From assembly GCF_001758785.1 (NCBI RefSeq), contig NZ_LROM01000068.1, forward strand, positions 1 through 63,994: 63,994 nucleotides of DNA, given 5' to 3'. The notes beneath the pieces are model-generated. The model worked only from the letters and a program-made list of their open reading frames with translations, did not search any database and was not told where the DNA came from. The position numbers and the translations under genes were made by a program. Origin of the DNA: Duganella phyllosphaerae. Lineage in GTDB: Bacteria > Pseudomonadota > Gammaproteobacteria > Burkholderiales > Burkholderiaceae_D. Shown piece after piece: positions 7,675-16,641 of this stretch (the stretch's first letter is position 1; the number at the start of each line of letters is the position of its first letter).

Positions 7675-10572
7675 GTGGACATGTTCGTGTGCGACGCAGA
7701 CCTGGCGCAATGGGAAAACACCTTGCCGGAATTGACCGGCAAGGCGCGCCTGCCGGCGTTGACGGCGCTGGCCTGGCACCTGCGCCAGCGCGATCCGGTG
7801 CGCGCCCGCCAGCTCGCCAGCGAGGTCCTGGCCCTGCTGCCGGCGGTGGCGCCGCAGGATGTGCCGGTCCTGCGCGCGCGGCTGCTGCTGGTGGCGGCCG
7901 AAGGCGCCTGGGTCGGCGGCGAGCTCGATACCGCCCAGTACCAGGCCGACCAGGCGCTGCAACTGCTGGCCCACGGCGACGGTGCGCCTGCCGGTGCGCC
8001 TGCCCCTGAAACTGCATCGCTGCAGGCCCGCGCCGACGCCTGCTGGGTGCAGGCCTGGGTGGCCAACGACCGCGGCAACAGCATGGCTGCCAGCGGCTGG
8101 CTGGCGCAGGCCGCCGCAGCGGCGCACGCTGCACCCGATCCGGTGCGCATCGACATCATCGGCGCCGCCGCCGGCATTTGCGCCGCCTTCACCGACAGCG
8201 CCGGCTTGCAGCCGCCGTGGCGCCCGGCCGCAAACGCCGAGCTCGACGCCATGCCCGCCATCGCCGCCGGCTGGATCAGCGATTTCTTCGGTACCCGCGC
8301 CTTCCAGCGCAGCGAATACGGCCGCGCCATCGGCCACCTGATGCGCAGCTTCGACACGGCGCGCTCGAGCGGCCAGGTGCGCCGCGCCATCATCATCGCC
8401 ACCAATATCGGCAATGCCTTCACGTGCCTGAACGCCCACGAGGCGGCGCTGGACTGGATGCAGCGTGGCCAGGACCTGGCGCGCCCCACCGGCTGGCCGC
8501 TGTCGGTCGGCATGTGCCTGATGCAGACCGCCGAAACCTTGCGCCAGCTGGGCCAGCGCGAGGCCGCGCAAACCCTGCTGCGCGAGGCGCTGGCAGTGCT
8601 GGCGCCACTGGCCGGGTCGCGGGCCTACGCGGTGGCGCTCGAATACGAGGGCGACCTGGCGCTTGACCTGGGCAACCACGCGGCGGCGCTCGACAGCTTC
8701 ACCCGGCTGGCTGCGCGCGGCGACGCGCTGGGCCAGGGCGACTTCCAGAGCAGCGCGCGGCGCGGCCAGGCGCACGCGCTGGCACACCTGGGCCGGCCCG
8801 GCGAGGCGCTGTTCGTGGCGCAGGGCGCGCTGGTGCTGGCGCGCGCCAAGGGCGACACGCTGGCGCAGATTGCCGCGCTCCAGGTGCTGGCCGACATCCA
8901 CGCCCTGCCGGCTCGCGCAGGGGCCCCCGCGCTGGCACCGCCCCCCGAAATGGAAGCATCCTGCGGGACAGCGCCCAGCGTGCCGCTCCACTACCTGTTG
9001 CTGGCGCTGGACATCGCCGCCACCATCGACGGCTATACCGTACCGGGCGCGCTGCTCGACGCCACCGCGCGCGAATACGCGGCCGTGGGCGATTTCGAGC
9101 GCGCCTACGCGATCGCGCTGCGGGCCGGCGCCGCGCGCGACCTCACCCAGAGCCGCGACGCCACCAACCGCGCCATCGCCATGCAGGTGCAATACCAGAC
9201 CGAGCGCGCCCAGACCGAGGCCGAGCACCATCGCCAGCTGGCGGCCGCCGAGGCGCGCCGCGCCGAAGTCCTGCAACGCACCAGCGCCACCCTGGCGCAC
9301 CTGGGCGCGGTGGGTCAGGAGATCACCGCCCAGCTGGAATCGGCGGCCGTGTTCCGCGCGCTGGACCGCCACGTCCACGGCCTGCTCGACGCCACCCTGT
9401 TCTCCGTGTTCCTGATCGAACCCGGCGGCGAATGGCTGGCCAGCGCCTTCAGCGTGGAAGCGGGGCGCCCGCTGGCGCCGCTGCGGGTGGCGCTGGACGA
9501 CCCCCATGCCGATTCCGCGCGCTGCGTGCGCGAGCGGCGCGAACTGCAGGTCGCGCTGCAAGAGGGCGAAGTCAACGTCAACCTGATTCCGGGGACCTTG
9601 CCCACGCTGAGCATGCTGTTTGCGCCGCTGGCCGTGGGCGACCGGGTGCTGGGCGTGATGACGGTGCAGTCGATGCGCGCCAACGCCTACGGCGAACGCG
9701 AACGGCTGATCTTCCGCAGCCTGTGCGCGTACGGCGCCATCGCCCTCGACAACGCCAGCGCCTACCGCCAGGTGGCCGCCACCCAGCAGCAACTGCTGGA
9801 CCAGAACCTGGAACTCGAACGCGCCTACCAGGCGCTCGAAGAAGTGAGCCTGACCGACCAGCTGACCGGTCTGCGCAACCGCCGCTTCTTCCTGCGCCAC
9901 GTCGATGCCGACGTTGCCATGAGCTTGCGCGGCTACGACGACCTGCAGCACCGCCCCCGGCCGACTGGCGATGGCGACCGCCAGGCGCCCAACGACCTGG
10001 TGTTCTACATGGTCGATCTCGACCACTTCAAGCACGTCAACGACCGTTACGGCCACGCCGCCGGCGACTCGATCCTGGTGCAGATGCAGGCGCGCCTGCG
10101 CGAAGTGTTCCGCGAATCGGACTACGTGATCCGCTGGGGCGGCGAGGAATTCCTGGTGCTGGCGCGCGCCACCCATCGCGACGACGCCAGCGCGCTGGCC
10201 GAACGCATGCGCCGCGCCGTGGGCGAACGCGACTTCGTGCTGCCCGACGGCGAACTGCTGCGCAAGACCTGCTCGATCGGCTTCGCCTGTTTTCCGTTCC
10301 TGCCCACGCAACCGCGCCTGCTGTCCTGGCCGCAGGTGGTGGAACTGGCCGACCAGGGGCTGTACATCGCCAAACGTTCGGGCCGCGACGCCTGGGCCGC
10401 GCTGCACGCCACCGGCGCGGGCAACGCGGTGGACCTGTTCCCGCGCCTGATGCATGCGCTGCCGCAAGCGCTGGCCGACGGTGTCGTGCGCGTGGTGAGC
10501 AACCTGGCCGGCCCGCTGGATCTGGACGGCGAACGGCGCCGCACCGGCCTGTCGATCGACCTGGAGCTGTAG
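7675..10572 (+). CDS. TPR-GAF-GGDEF diguanylate cyclase
   Basis: 965 residues from GTG 7675, chosen because GGAGGA lies 8 bp upstream; ATG 7681 would be 14 bp away. The first 500 residues are helical repeats of TPR type (for example ARQLASEVLALLP, QALQLLAHG, EAALDWMQRGQ), followed by a coiled segment, a GAF-like domain (about 555-695) and a C-terminal GGDEF domain. The active-site loop is GGEEF (822-826), preceded by the RESD inhibitory I-site exactly five residues earlier, so it should make c-di-GMP and be subject to product inhibition. Layout resembles cytoplasmic cyclases controlled by protein partners. No membrane segments. What the TPR and GAF parts sense is unknown. Confidence 0.9.
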   Translation: MDMFVCDADLAQWENTLPELTGKARLPALTALAWHLRQRDPVRARQLASEVLALLPAVAPQDVPVLRARLLLVAAEGAWVGGELDTAQYQADQALQLLAHGDGAPAGAPAPETASLQARADACWVQAWVANDRGNSMAASGWLAQAAAAAHAAPDPVRIDIIGAAAGICAAFTDSAGLQPPWRPAANAELDAMPAIAAGWISDFFGTRAFQRSEYGRAIGHLMRSFDTARSSGQVRRAIIIATNIGNAFTCLNAHEAALDWMQRGQDLARPTGWPLSVGMCLMQTAETLRQLGQREAAQTLLREALAVLAPLAGSRAYAVALEYEGDLALDLGNHAAALDSFTRLAARGDALGQGDFQSSARRGQAHALAHLGRPGEALFVAQGALVLARAKGDTLAQIAALQVLADIHALPARAGAPALAPPPEMEASCGTAPSVPLHYLLLALDIAATIDGYTVPGALLDATAREYAAVGDFERAYAIALRAGAARDLTQSRDATNRAIAMQVQYQTERAQTEAEHHRQLAAAEARRAEVLQRTSATLAHLGAVGQEITAQLESAAVFRALDRHVHGLLDATLFSVFLIEPGGEWLASAFSVEAGRPLAPLRVALDDPHADSARCVRERRELQVALQEGEVNVNLIPGTLPTLSMLFAPLAVGDRVLGVMTVQSMRANAYGERERLIFRSLCAYGAIALDNASAYRQVAATQQQLLDQNLELERAYQALEEVSLTDQLTGLRNRRFFLRHVDADVAMSLRGYDDLQHRPRPTGDGDRQAPNDLVFYMVDLDHFKHVNDRYGHAAGDSILVQMQARLREVFRESDYVIRWGGEEFLVLARATHRDDASALAERMRRAVGERDFVLPDGELLRKTCSIGFACFPFLPTQPRLLSWPQVVELADQGLYIAKRSGRDAWAALHATGAGNAVDLFPRLMHALPQALADGVVRVVSNLAGPLDLDGERRRTGLSIDLEL

Positions 10573-10631
10573 CGCAGTTGCTGCAGTTGCGTGGTTGTAT
10601 ACTGCGGGATCGCTTCGCAACCGGTACCACC

Positions 10632-11186
10632 ATGACCATTATCCGCTGCAGCTGGGCCAAACCCTCCAACCCGCTCTATCTCGACTACCACGACACCGAG
10701 TGGGGCGTGCCGTGCCACGACGAACTGCGCCTGTTCGAGATGCTCAACCTCGAGGGCGCGCAGGCCGGCCTGTCGTGGGAGACCGTGTTGAACAAGCGCG
10801 CCAGCTACCGCGCCGCTTTTGACGGCTGGGACGCCGAAAAAATCGCCGCCTACGGCCCGGAACAGGTGGCCGAACTGCTGGCCAACCCCGGCATCGTGCG
10901 CAACCGCCTGAAAGTGGCGGCAGCCATCACCAACGCCCAGGCCTACCTGCGCCTGCGCGCCGGCGGCGACAGCCTCGATCGGCTGCTGTGGTCTTACGTC
11001 GATGGCCAGCCCATCGTCAACAATACCGGTGAGCGCATCATCAAGACCGCGCTGTCGGACCGGCTGTCGAAAGACCTGGCCAAACTGGGCTTCAAGTTTG
11101 TCGGTTCGACCATCGTCTATGCGTACATGCAGGGCATCGGCATGGTGGACGACCACGATGCCGACTGCTTCTGCCGGCACCGATGA
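10632..11186 (+). CDS. tag: DNA-3-methyladenine glycosylase I
   Basis: 184 residues, full length for Tag. It removes 3-methyladenine from alkylated DNA as the first step of base excision repair. Diagnostic features are the N-terminal C6 with the H of DYHDTEWGVP and the C-terminal H and C of DDHDADCFCRHR, which form the family's zinc-binding snap, and FEMLNLEGAQAGLSWETVLNKR with the catalytic Glu and aromatic residues of the base pocket. A -10-like TATACT lies 29 bp upstream. The stop overlaps the start of mnmC as ATGA, suggesting translation coupling of these two unrelated housekeeping genes. Confidence 0.95.
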   Translation: MTIIRCSWAKPSNPLYLDYHDTEWGVPCHDELRLFEMLNLEGAQAGLSWETVLNKRASYRAAFDGWDAEKIAAYGPEQVAELLANPGIVRNRLKVAAAITNAQAYLRLRAGGDSLDRLLWSYVDGQPIVNNTGERIIKTALSDRLSKDLAKLGFKFVGSTIVYAYMQGIGMVDDHDADCFCRHR

Positions 11187-12895
11187 CAGCACTGATGACG
11201 CAATCACATGTGGTACTCGATACCGACTTCGGCGATGGCGCGCGCTTTGCGCAGGCGCGCGCGCAGCATCCCAGGCTGCACTACCTGGCGCTGACGCCGC
11301 GCGTGGCCGATGTTGCGGTCAACCCTGCTGCCAACCCTGCGATAAGCGCCGACCCGCAACTGCGCGCGCTCTGGCCGCTCGACGTGCCGGGTGTTCATCG
11401 CATCATCCTCGACGACGGCCGCGTCACGCTCGACCTGCTGGCCGGCGCGCTGGACGCGGTGCTGCCGCAGGTGGCGGCCCGTGTCGATGCGTTTCACGTC
11501 GGCGTGCTGGCGCCGGGCCACGCGCGTACCTTGGCGCGGCTGGCTGCACCCGGCGCCACGCTGCATGCGCGTGCGCCCGATGAGCTGCTGGTGTGGGCGC
11601 TGGCCGGCGCCGGTTTCGCCTGCCGCCGGGTGGATGGCGGTGACGATATCGCTGCCGAGTACCGGGGCCGTCGCTCGCCATTCGTCGGCCTTGCCGTCCC
11701 ACCGCTGCGCGACCGCCGTGCGGTGGTCATCGGCGCCGGCCTGGCCGGAGCCAGCGCCTGCCGCCGCCTGTGCGCGGGTGGCTGGGACGTGACCCTGATC
11801 GAGCGCCACGCGCAACCGGCGCAGGAAGCGTCTGGCAACCTGGCCGGCATCTTCATGCCGCTGCTGTCAAAAGACGACAATATTCCCACGCGCCTGTCGC
11901 GTGCCGCCTACCTGTTCGCGCTGCGCGAGTGGCGCCGGCTCGGTGGCGTGGGCCAGGCTTTCACCGGCGCCGCTTGCGGTGTACTGCAACTGGCGCGCGA
12001 TGCCGGCCACGCCGACGTGCAACGCGCGGTGCTCGAGCACTGGCACTATCCGCCGGCGTACGCGCGCTGGGCCGACGCGGCCGAGGCGGGGGCGCTGCTG
12101 GGCGGCCCCACGCCGCACGGCGGCTGGCTGTTCGAGCAGGGCGGCTGGGCGCGGCCGTCGTCGTTGTGCGCGGCCATGCTGGACGCCTGCGGTGAGCGCC
12201 TGCAGCGCGCATTTTGCAGCGCGGCGATCACCTTGCGCCGCACCGATGCCGGTGAATGGCTGGTGCAAGGCGAGGGTGGCGCGCTGCTGGCGCAAGCGCC
12301 CACGGTGATCCTGGCCAACGGCGCCGGCGCGGTCCACATCGCGCAAGCCGCGCAACTGCCGTTGCAGTCGCTGCGCGGCCAGGTGACGCACCTGGCGGTG
12401 GCGACCGGGCCTCCGCAGCTGCCGCTGGTGGTGTGCCGCGAAGCGTACGTCACGCCGGCCGCCGACGGCATCGTCTCGGCCGGCGCCACCTACGACAACG
12501 ACGACGAGCGTGACCTGCGGGCCGGCAGCCAGCATGAAAACCTGGCGCGGTTGGCCGAGATCGTGCCGGGCGCCCACGTGGCGGCGCTGATCGACACCGC
12601 GCCGCTGGCCGGACGGGTGGGCTTTCGCAGCGCCGCGCCGGACCGCCTGCCGCTGGCCGGCGCGCTGCCCGATGTCGAGTCGGCCGGCCGGCTGGAACAC
12701 TTGCGCGATGTGCCGCGCCATGCGGGCCTGTATGGACTGCTCGGTTATGCGTCGCGTGGCCTGATCTGGGCGCCGCTGATGGCCGAGCTGCTGGTGTCGC
12801 AGCTGGAAGGCGCGCCGGCGCCGCTCGAGGCTGCGCTGGTCGATGCGCTCGACCCGGGGCGCTTCCTGCTCAAGCAGCGGCGCCGCAGCCAGTAG
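11183..12895 (+). CDS. mnmC: MnmC FAD oxidoreductase with degenerate methyltransferase part
   Basis: 570 residues against about 670 for E. coli MnmC, a bifunctional tRNA enzyme making mnm5s2U at wobble position 34. The C-terminal half (about 178-570) looks intact: dinucleotide motif VVIGAGLAGASA, the ASGNLAGIFMPLLSKDDN segment matching the E. coli SGNRQGALYPLLSKHDE region, and the ASRGLIWAPLMAELL ending. The N-terminal part aligns through GVHRIILDDGRVTLDL but lacks about the first 60 residues, has DFGDGARF in place of GFGTGLNF, and has GVLAPGHA in place of the catalytic DGFAPxKNPxMW loop. It should therefore retain the FAD oxidase that turns cmnm5 into nm5, but not the SAM-dependent methylation. 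Confidence 0.88.
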   Translation: MTALMTQSHVVLDTDFGDGARFAQARAQHPRLHYLALTPRVADVAVNPAANPAISADPQLRALWPLDVPGVHRIILDDGRVTLDLLAGALDAVLPQVAARVDAFHVGVLAPGHARTLARLAAPGATLHARAPDELLVWALAGAGFACRRVDGGDDIAAEYRGRRSPFVGLAVPPLRDRRAVVIGAGLAGASACRRLCAGGWDVTLIERHAQPAQEASGNLAGIFMPLLSKDDNIPTRLSRAAYLFALREWRRLGGVGQAFTGAACGVLQLARDAGHADVQRAVLEHWHYPPAYARWADAAEAGALLGGPTPHGGWLFEQGGWARPSSLCAAMLDACGERLQRAFCSAAITLRRTDAGEWLVQGEGGALLAQAPTVILANGAGAVHIAQAAQLPLQSLRGQVTHLAVATGPPQLPLVVCREAYVTPAADGIVSAGATYDNDDERDLRAGSQHENLARLAEIVPGAHVAALIDTAPLAGRVGFRSAAPDRLPLAGALPDVESAGRLEHLRDVPRHAGLYGLLGYASRGLIWAPLMAELLVSQLEGAPAPLEAALVDALDPGRFLLKQRRRSQ

Positions 12896-12901
12896 CCGCG
12901 C

Positions 12902-12928
12902 TTTACGGTTGCTGCCGTGCGCTATAAT
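12902..12928 (+). promoter_or_regulatory. Sigma-70-type promoter of the kinase/TPR-regulator pair
   Basis: Perfect -10 TATAAT at 12923-12928 with TTTACG (12902-12907) 15 bp upstream as the best -35. The ATG of the kinase is 29 bp downstream with GGAG between. Confidence 0.55.
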
Positions 12929-12957
12929 CCCGGTTTGAATCCACGGAGCGCGACGCG

Positions 12958-13701
12958 ATGGATGACGACTTGTCCCAGCACTACCAAGGCTCGCCCGAAC
13001 TGCTGATGTTCCTGGCATCGACCGTGCACGACATGAAAAATTCGATCAGCGTCTTGAGTGGCACGCTCGAACACCTGCTGGCCACGCCCCCTGCGGCGCA
13101 AGCCGCTGCTGCCGCCGCCGGGCCGGCGCAGTACCAGGAACTGGGCCAGATGCTGTACCAGACGCGCCGCCTGAACGACAGCCTGATCCAGTTGCTTGCC
13201 TTGTACAAGGAAGTGGGCAAACCAGGTTACCCGTTCGATCCCGCTCCGCGCAGCGTGCGCGAACTGGTCGAGCAGGTGGAAGGGCAGGCGCGCATCCTGC
13301 TGCACTCGCGCGGCATCGCCTTCGAGACCGACTTCGCACCCGACGCCATCTGGACCTTCGACGAAGAACTGGTGATCGGGGTGCTGGTCCACGCGATCAA
13401 CAACGCCATCCGCTACACGCGCGACCGCATCCGCCTGTCGGTGCGGAAGGACGGCGACTTCCTGGAACTGCGGGTGGAAGACAATGGCAGCGGCTTCCCG
13501 CAGGCCATGCTGGACGCCGGCGCCAACGCCATGGATACCCGCGAAGTGCGCGTGCGCTTCTCCAGCAACAGCAGCGGCCTGGGGCTGTATTTTTCCAGCG
13601 AGGTGGCGCGCATGCACCGCCACCGCCAGCGCACCGGCGCCATCGCCCTGGAAAATGGCGGTAGCCTGGGCGGTGGCTGTTTCGTACTGCGCCTGCCATG
13701 A
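12958..13701 (+). CDS. Small soluble sensor histidine kinase
   Basis: 247 residues, no membrane segment. Phosphoacceptor H24 lies in STVHDMKNSISVLSG, an HDxxN variant of the H-box, and the HATPase region follows: N-box HAINNAIRYTRD, G1 box VEDNGSGFP, and a GLGLYFS G2 box, ending GGGCFVLRLP. There is no recognisable sensory domain, so the signal must come from a partner or a very short N-terminus. Its stop overlaps the next start as ATGA; the next gene is a REC-TPR protein, almost certainly its phosphotransfer partner. GGAG lies 9 bp before the ATG. Confidence 0.85.
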   Translation: MDDDLSQHYQGSPELLMFLASTVHDMKNSISVLSGTLEHLLATPPAAQAAAAAAGPAQYQELGQMLYQTRRLNDSLIQLLALYKEVGKPGYPFDPAPRSVRELVEQVEGQARILLHSRGIAFETDFAPDAIWTFDEELVIGVLVHAINNAIRYTRDRIRLSVRKDGDFLELRVEDNGSGFPQAMLDAGANAMDTREVRVRFSSNSSGLGLYFSSEVARMHRHRQRTGAIALENGGSLGGGCFVLRLP

Positions 13702-15398
13702 CGGCCATGGTGCAGAGCGACGGCGAGATCGATTGGGGCGAGAAGCGCTACCTGATCGTCGACGATTTCGTGGGCATCCGCCAGTTGCTGCGCGAATCGC
13801 TGCGCAACCTGGGCGCCAAGCATATCGACCAGGCGGCCAGCGGCGGCGAGGGCATGATGTTGCTGGCCAAAACCCGCTACGACGTGGTGCTGTGCGATTA
13901 CAACCTGGGCGACGGCAAGAACGGCCAGCAGGTGCTGGAAGAAGCGCGCATCCGCAACCTGATCCTGCCCAGCAGCGTGTGGCTGATGGTCTCCGCCGAA
14001 AAAAGCGTGGAGTCGGTGATGGGCGCGGCCGAGCACCAGCCCGATGCCTACATCATCAAGCCGATCACCGAGGGCGTGCTGCTCACGCGCCTGAACCGCG
14101 TGTGGCTGAAGAAGCAGATTTTCCGCGAGATCGACCAGGCCTATGCCGACAAGGACTACCTGCGCGCGGCGCGCCTGTGCGAACAGCAGATTCCCGTCAA
14201 CCCGCTGCACGAAATCGACCTGCTGCGCATGAAGGCCACCTTGCAGCTCAAGGCGGGCGACCCGATCGGCGCGCGCAAGGTGTACGAGCATGTGCTGCAG
14301 GAGCGCGACTACAACTGGGCGCGCTGCGGCCTGGCCAGGATCATGATGCACGACGGCGAGGTGGAAGAAGCGCAGAAGATGTTCCAGGCGGTGATCGCCG
14401 ACAACCGCTTCTATATCGACGCCTTCGACCAGCTGGCGCGGGCGTTCCAGTTGCAGGGAAAGCATGAGGAAGCGTTCGACGTGCTGCAAAAGGCGGCCAA
14501 GCTGTCGCCCAATTCGGTGCCGCGCCAGCGCACCCTGGGCCAGACTGCGCTCCGGCTCGATAATATCCCGGTGGCGGAAAAGGCATTCCGCAAGTGTATC
14601 GACATCGGCGAATACTCGGTGGCCAAGACAGTTGACGCCTACTTCGGCATGGCGCGCGTGTGCGGCAAGAAGAACGACACCAAGGAAGCGATCCGCCTGC
14701 TCAACGCGGCGGTCCACCAGTTCGGCGGCGACCAGGTCACCTTGCGCGCCAAGATCACCGAGGGCCTGGTACACCACGAGACCGGCGACTTTCGCCGCGC
14801 GCGCAAATCGGGCGACGAACTCGAAACGATGCTGGCCGACGAAAGCCGCCACCGGCCCGACACCGCCACCTGCCTCGACATGGCGACCCTGCTCTTCGCG
14901 GTGGGCGTGAAAGAGGCGCCGGTGGGACTGCTGTGCTACATTGCGCGCAACAACCATGATAACGTGCCGCTGATGGACGAAGTGCAGAAGATCTTCGACA
15001 GGGCGCGCATGGGCGACGAGGGCATCGAACTGATACGCTCTGCGCGCAAGGAAGCGGCCGACATGATGAACAAGGGCGTGCTGCTGTGGAAGTCCGACCG
15101 GCTGGGCGAAGCCATCGACTGGATGCGCGTGGCGCGCAACGCGTTGCCGCACAATATGCGCATCCTGTTCAATTCGGCGCAGATCCTGATCTCGCGCCTG
15201 CAGCAAACCGGCTACGTGCGCGAACTGGCCGACGAGGCGATCGAGGTGCTCATGCATGTCGACGCCATCGCCCCCGGCCAGCCGCGCTTTGCCCAGTTGA
15301 TGGAGCAGCTGGCGATGCTGGCGCCGGTATCCGGCGTGGTGGCGGCAGTTGCGGCCAGCGAGTACGAGGCCGCCAACGGCGCGGTCCCGGATCGTTAA
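13698..15398 (+). CDS. Response regulator with TPR output domain
   Basis: 566 residues. The receiver domain (about 15-140) has VDD and phosphoacceptor D67 in LCDYNLGDGKNG, with K in IIKPITEG. The remaining 400 residues are tandem TPR-like helical hairpins (EEAQKMFQAVIADN, EEAFDVLQKAAKLSPN, AEKAFRKCIDIGE, EAIDWMRVARNALPHN). There is no DNA-binding or enzymatic domain, so output is presumably protein-protein contact. Co-transcribed and overlapping with the kinase before it. Similar REC-TPR proteins occur widely in beta- and gammaproteobacteria, mostly without an assigned job. Confidence 0.88.
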   Translation: MTAMVQSDGEIDWGEKRYLIVDDFVGIRQLLRESLRNLGAKHIDQAASGGEGMMLLAKTRYDVVLCDYNLGDGKNGQQVLEEARIRNLILPSSVWLMVSAEKSVESVMGAAEHQPDAYIIKPITEGVLLTRLNRVWLKKQIFREIDQAYADKDYLRAARLCEQQIPVNPLHEIDLLRMKATLQLKAGDPIGARKVYEHVLQERDYNWARCGLARIMMHDGEVEEAQKMFQAVIADNRFYIDAFDQLARAFQLQGKHEEAFDVLQKAAKLSPNSVPRQRTLGQTALRLDNIPVAEKAFRKCIDIGEYSVAKTVDAYFGMARVCGKKNDTKEAIRLLNAAVHQFGGDQVTLRAKITEGLVHHETGDFRRARKSGDELETMLADESRHRPDTATCLDMATLLFAVGVKEAPVGLLCYIARNNHDNVPLMDEVQKIFDRARMGDEGIELIRSARKEAADMMNKGVLLWKSDRLGEAIDWMRVARNALPHNMRILFNSAQILISRLQQTGYVRELADEAIEVLMHVDAIAPGQPRFAQLMEQLAMLAPVSGVVAAVAASEYEAANGAVPDR

Positions 15399-15470
15399 AC
15401 CATTTATATTAATAATATTAAAACAGGTGCGGCCATCAAGACCGTGCCACCAGAGAGAGGATGTAAATTT

Positions 15471-15686
15471 ATGCGCGATATCGCAAAAGAAGTCTATACG
15501 AAAATGAAGGTCGGCAGCGTAGCCTGGGTAAAACCGGTCGCCGCCAAGGGTGACACCATCGAGAGCTTCCAGGGCGCCCTCGACAGCGCCAAGCTGCTTG
15601 AAGAAGAAGGTTTGATCGACGTCCAGAAAGTCCAAAAACAAGCCGATGGGCTGGTCGATGCCATCCGCATTCTGCGCCTGGCATAA
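15471..15686 (+). CDS. Small conserved-looking protein of unknown function
   Basis: 71 residues starting MRDIAKEVYTKMKVGSVAW; charged, with no signal peptide and no membrane segment. Start ATG 15471 has GAGAGAGG 10 bp upstream. The 70-bp gap before it is strikingly AT-rich (TTTATATTAATAATATTAAA), likely a promoter of its own. It is predicted to be mostly helical in the second half (ESFQGALDSAKLLEEEG...VQKQADGLVDAI). I do not recognise the family. It lies between the TPR regulator and copy B of the dispersed element, facing phaM. Confidence 0.65.
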   Translation: MRDIAKEVYTKMKVGSVAWVKPVAAKGDTIESFQGALDSAKLLEEEGLIDVQKVQKQADGLVDAIRILRLA

Positions 15687-15690
15687 CGCT

Positions 15691-15784
15691 GATAAAGCCT
15701 CCATAGCTTCGTTGCAGCTCCTCGCCGTACATTCGAACTGTCTTCGTCGCTGCGCCTCGCTCTGGAGGTTTCTCAGGCGCTTGT
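15691..15784. repeat. Dispersed inverted-end element, copy B
   Basis: About 80% identical to 6212-6303, sharing blocks such as CGTTGCAGC, CTGTCTTCG and TTTCTCA. Ends GATAAAGCCTCCAT and GGAGGTTTCTC are inverted repeats. It exactly spans the gap between the small + strand gene ending at 15686 and phaM ending at 15790. Confidence 0.8.
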
Positions 15785-15789
15785 AACGT

Positions 15790-16527
15790 TTACTTCCCGG
15801 CGGCTGGCTTGGCTGGTTTCGGCGGTGCGCGCTTGGCGGCGGGTTTCTTGTCCTCCGCCGGCGCCGCTGCTTCTGCCGCCGGTTGCGCTGCATCGGCTGC
15901 CGGCTTGGCCGTCGCTGCGGCGGCAAACTTGGCTGCCGTCTCGGCCATCATCGACTCCGACGCCGCGGCAGTCGATACCGCCTGCTTGAACTGATCCTGC
16001 AACAGATTCCACCACAGCGCGGCTGCGCCGGCGGTGGGGTCGGCCTGTGGCTTGGCCTGGTCCGGTGCTGGCGCAGCGCCGGCGGCCTTGGGTTCCGGCG
16101 CCGGTGGTGGTGGCGCTGGCTGTGCCGCAGCCGGCTTTTGCTTGTCGGCTTCGCGCGCATGCTGGAAGAAGGCCGAGGTGTACGGGTTGGCGTCGAAGAT
16201 CGACTTGTGATCGGCGCCTGGCGCCGGAGCCTGCGCAGTATTCTGATTGACGGCGGCAGCCAGGCTGGCGCCCACCGACTTGAGCGTGGCGATGGTGTTG
16301 CGCTGCACTTCCAGCGCCTGGATGCTACCGCGCAGCATGCTCATGTTCAGGTTGAGCCACGCCTCGACCGCCTTCAGGTCGTTGATCTTCTTGTCCAGTT
16401 CTTCGACCGACAGGGTGGGCGTGGTCAGGCCGGGTACGCCCATGCTGCCCCACAGGTTTTTAACGAAGTCCAGTGTGTCGTTCATCACTGCTGCGCCGGG
16501 AATGTGCGGCATCTGTGGTTGGGCCAT
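15790..16527 (-). CDS. phaM: PhaM-like polyhydroxybutyrate granule protein
   Basis: 245 residues; start at 16527 with AGGAGA 5 bp upstream. The N-terminal 90 residues are a compact helical region (TLDFVKNLWGSMGVPG, LDKKINDLKAVEAWLNLNMSMLRGSIQALEVQRNTIATLK) typical of PhaM. A proline/alanine linker and a helical patch (AALWWNLLQDQFKQAV) follow. The C-terminus has PAAKR/PPKPAKPA repeats of the kind that bind DNA. PhaM of Ralstonia activates PHB synthase and tethers PHB granules to the nucleoid so they segregate at division. No other pha gene lies in the window. It is divergent from the DUF3108 pair. Confidence 0.85.
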   Translation of the reverse strand: MAQPQMPHIPGAAVMNDTLDFVKNLWGSMGVPGLTTPTLSVEELDKKINDLKAVEAWLNLNMSMLRGSIQALEVQRNTIATLKSVGASLAAAVNQNTAQAPAPGADHKSIFDANPYTSAFFQHAREADKQKPAAAQPAPPPPAPEPKAAGAAPAPDQAKPQADPTAGAAALWWNLLQDQFKQAVSTAAASESMMAETAAKFAAAATAKPAADAAQPAAEAAAPAEDKKPAAKRAPPKPAKPAAGK

Positions 16528-16641
16528 GAAAGTCTCCTGTAGTAGTTGGTTCAGCGTAGCAGATAACGCGTGGCCGATCAAAGTTTTCTGGCAACGTTGC
16601 TGCCGCCGGAAGCATTTGGCCGAACACGTTAAACTAGCGCC

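Noticed and set aside
10598..10603. TATACT before tag as a promoter
   Set aside because: No acceptable -35 at 16-18 bp; kept only as a remark in the gene entry.
7408..10620. 1070-codon open frame on the minus strand
   Set aside because: It lies entirely antisense to the TPR-GAF-GGDEF gene. Its product is His/Arg/Gln-rich with no domain, the usual shadow of a high-GC gene.
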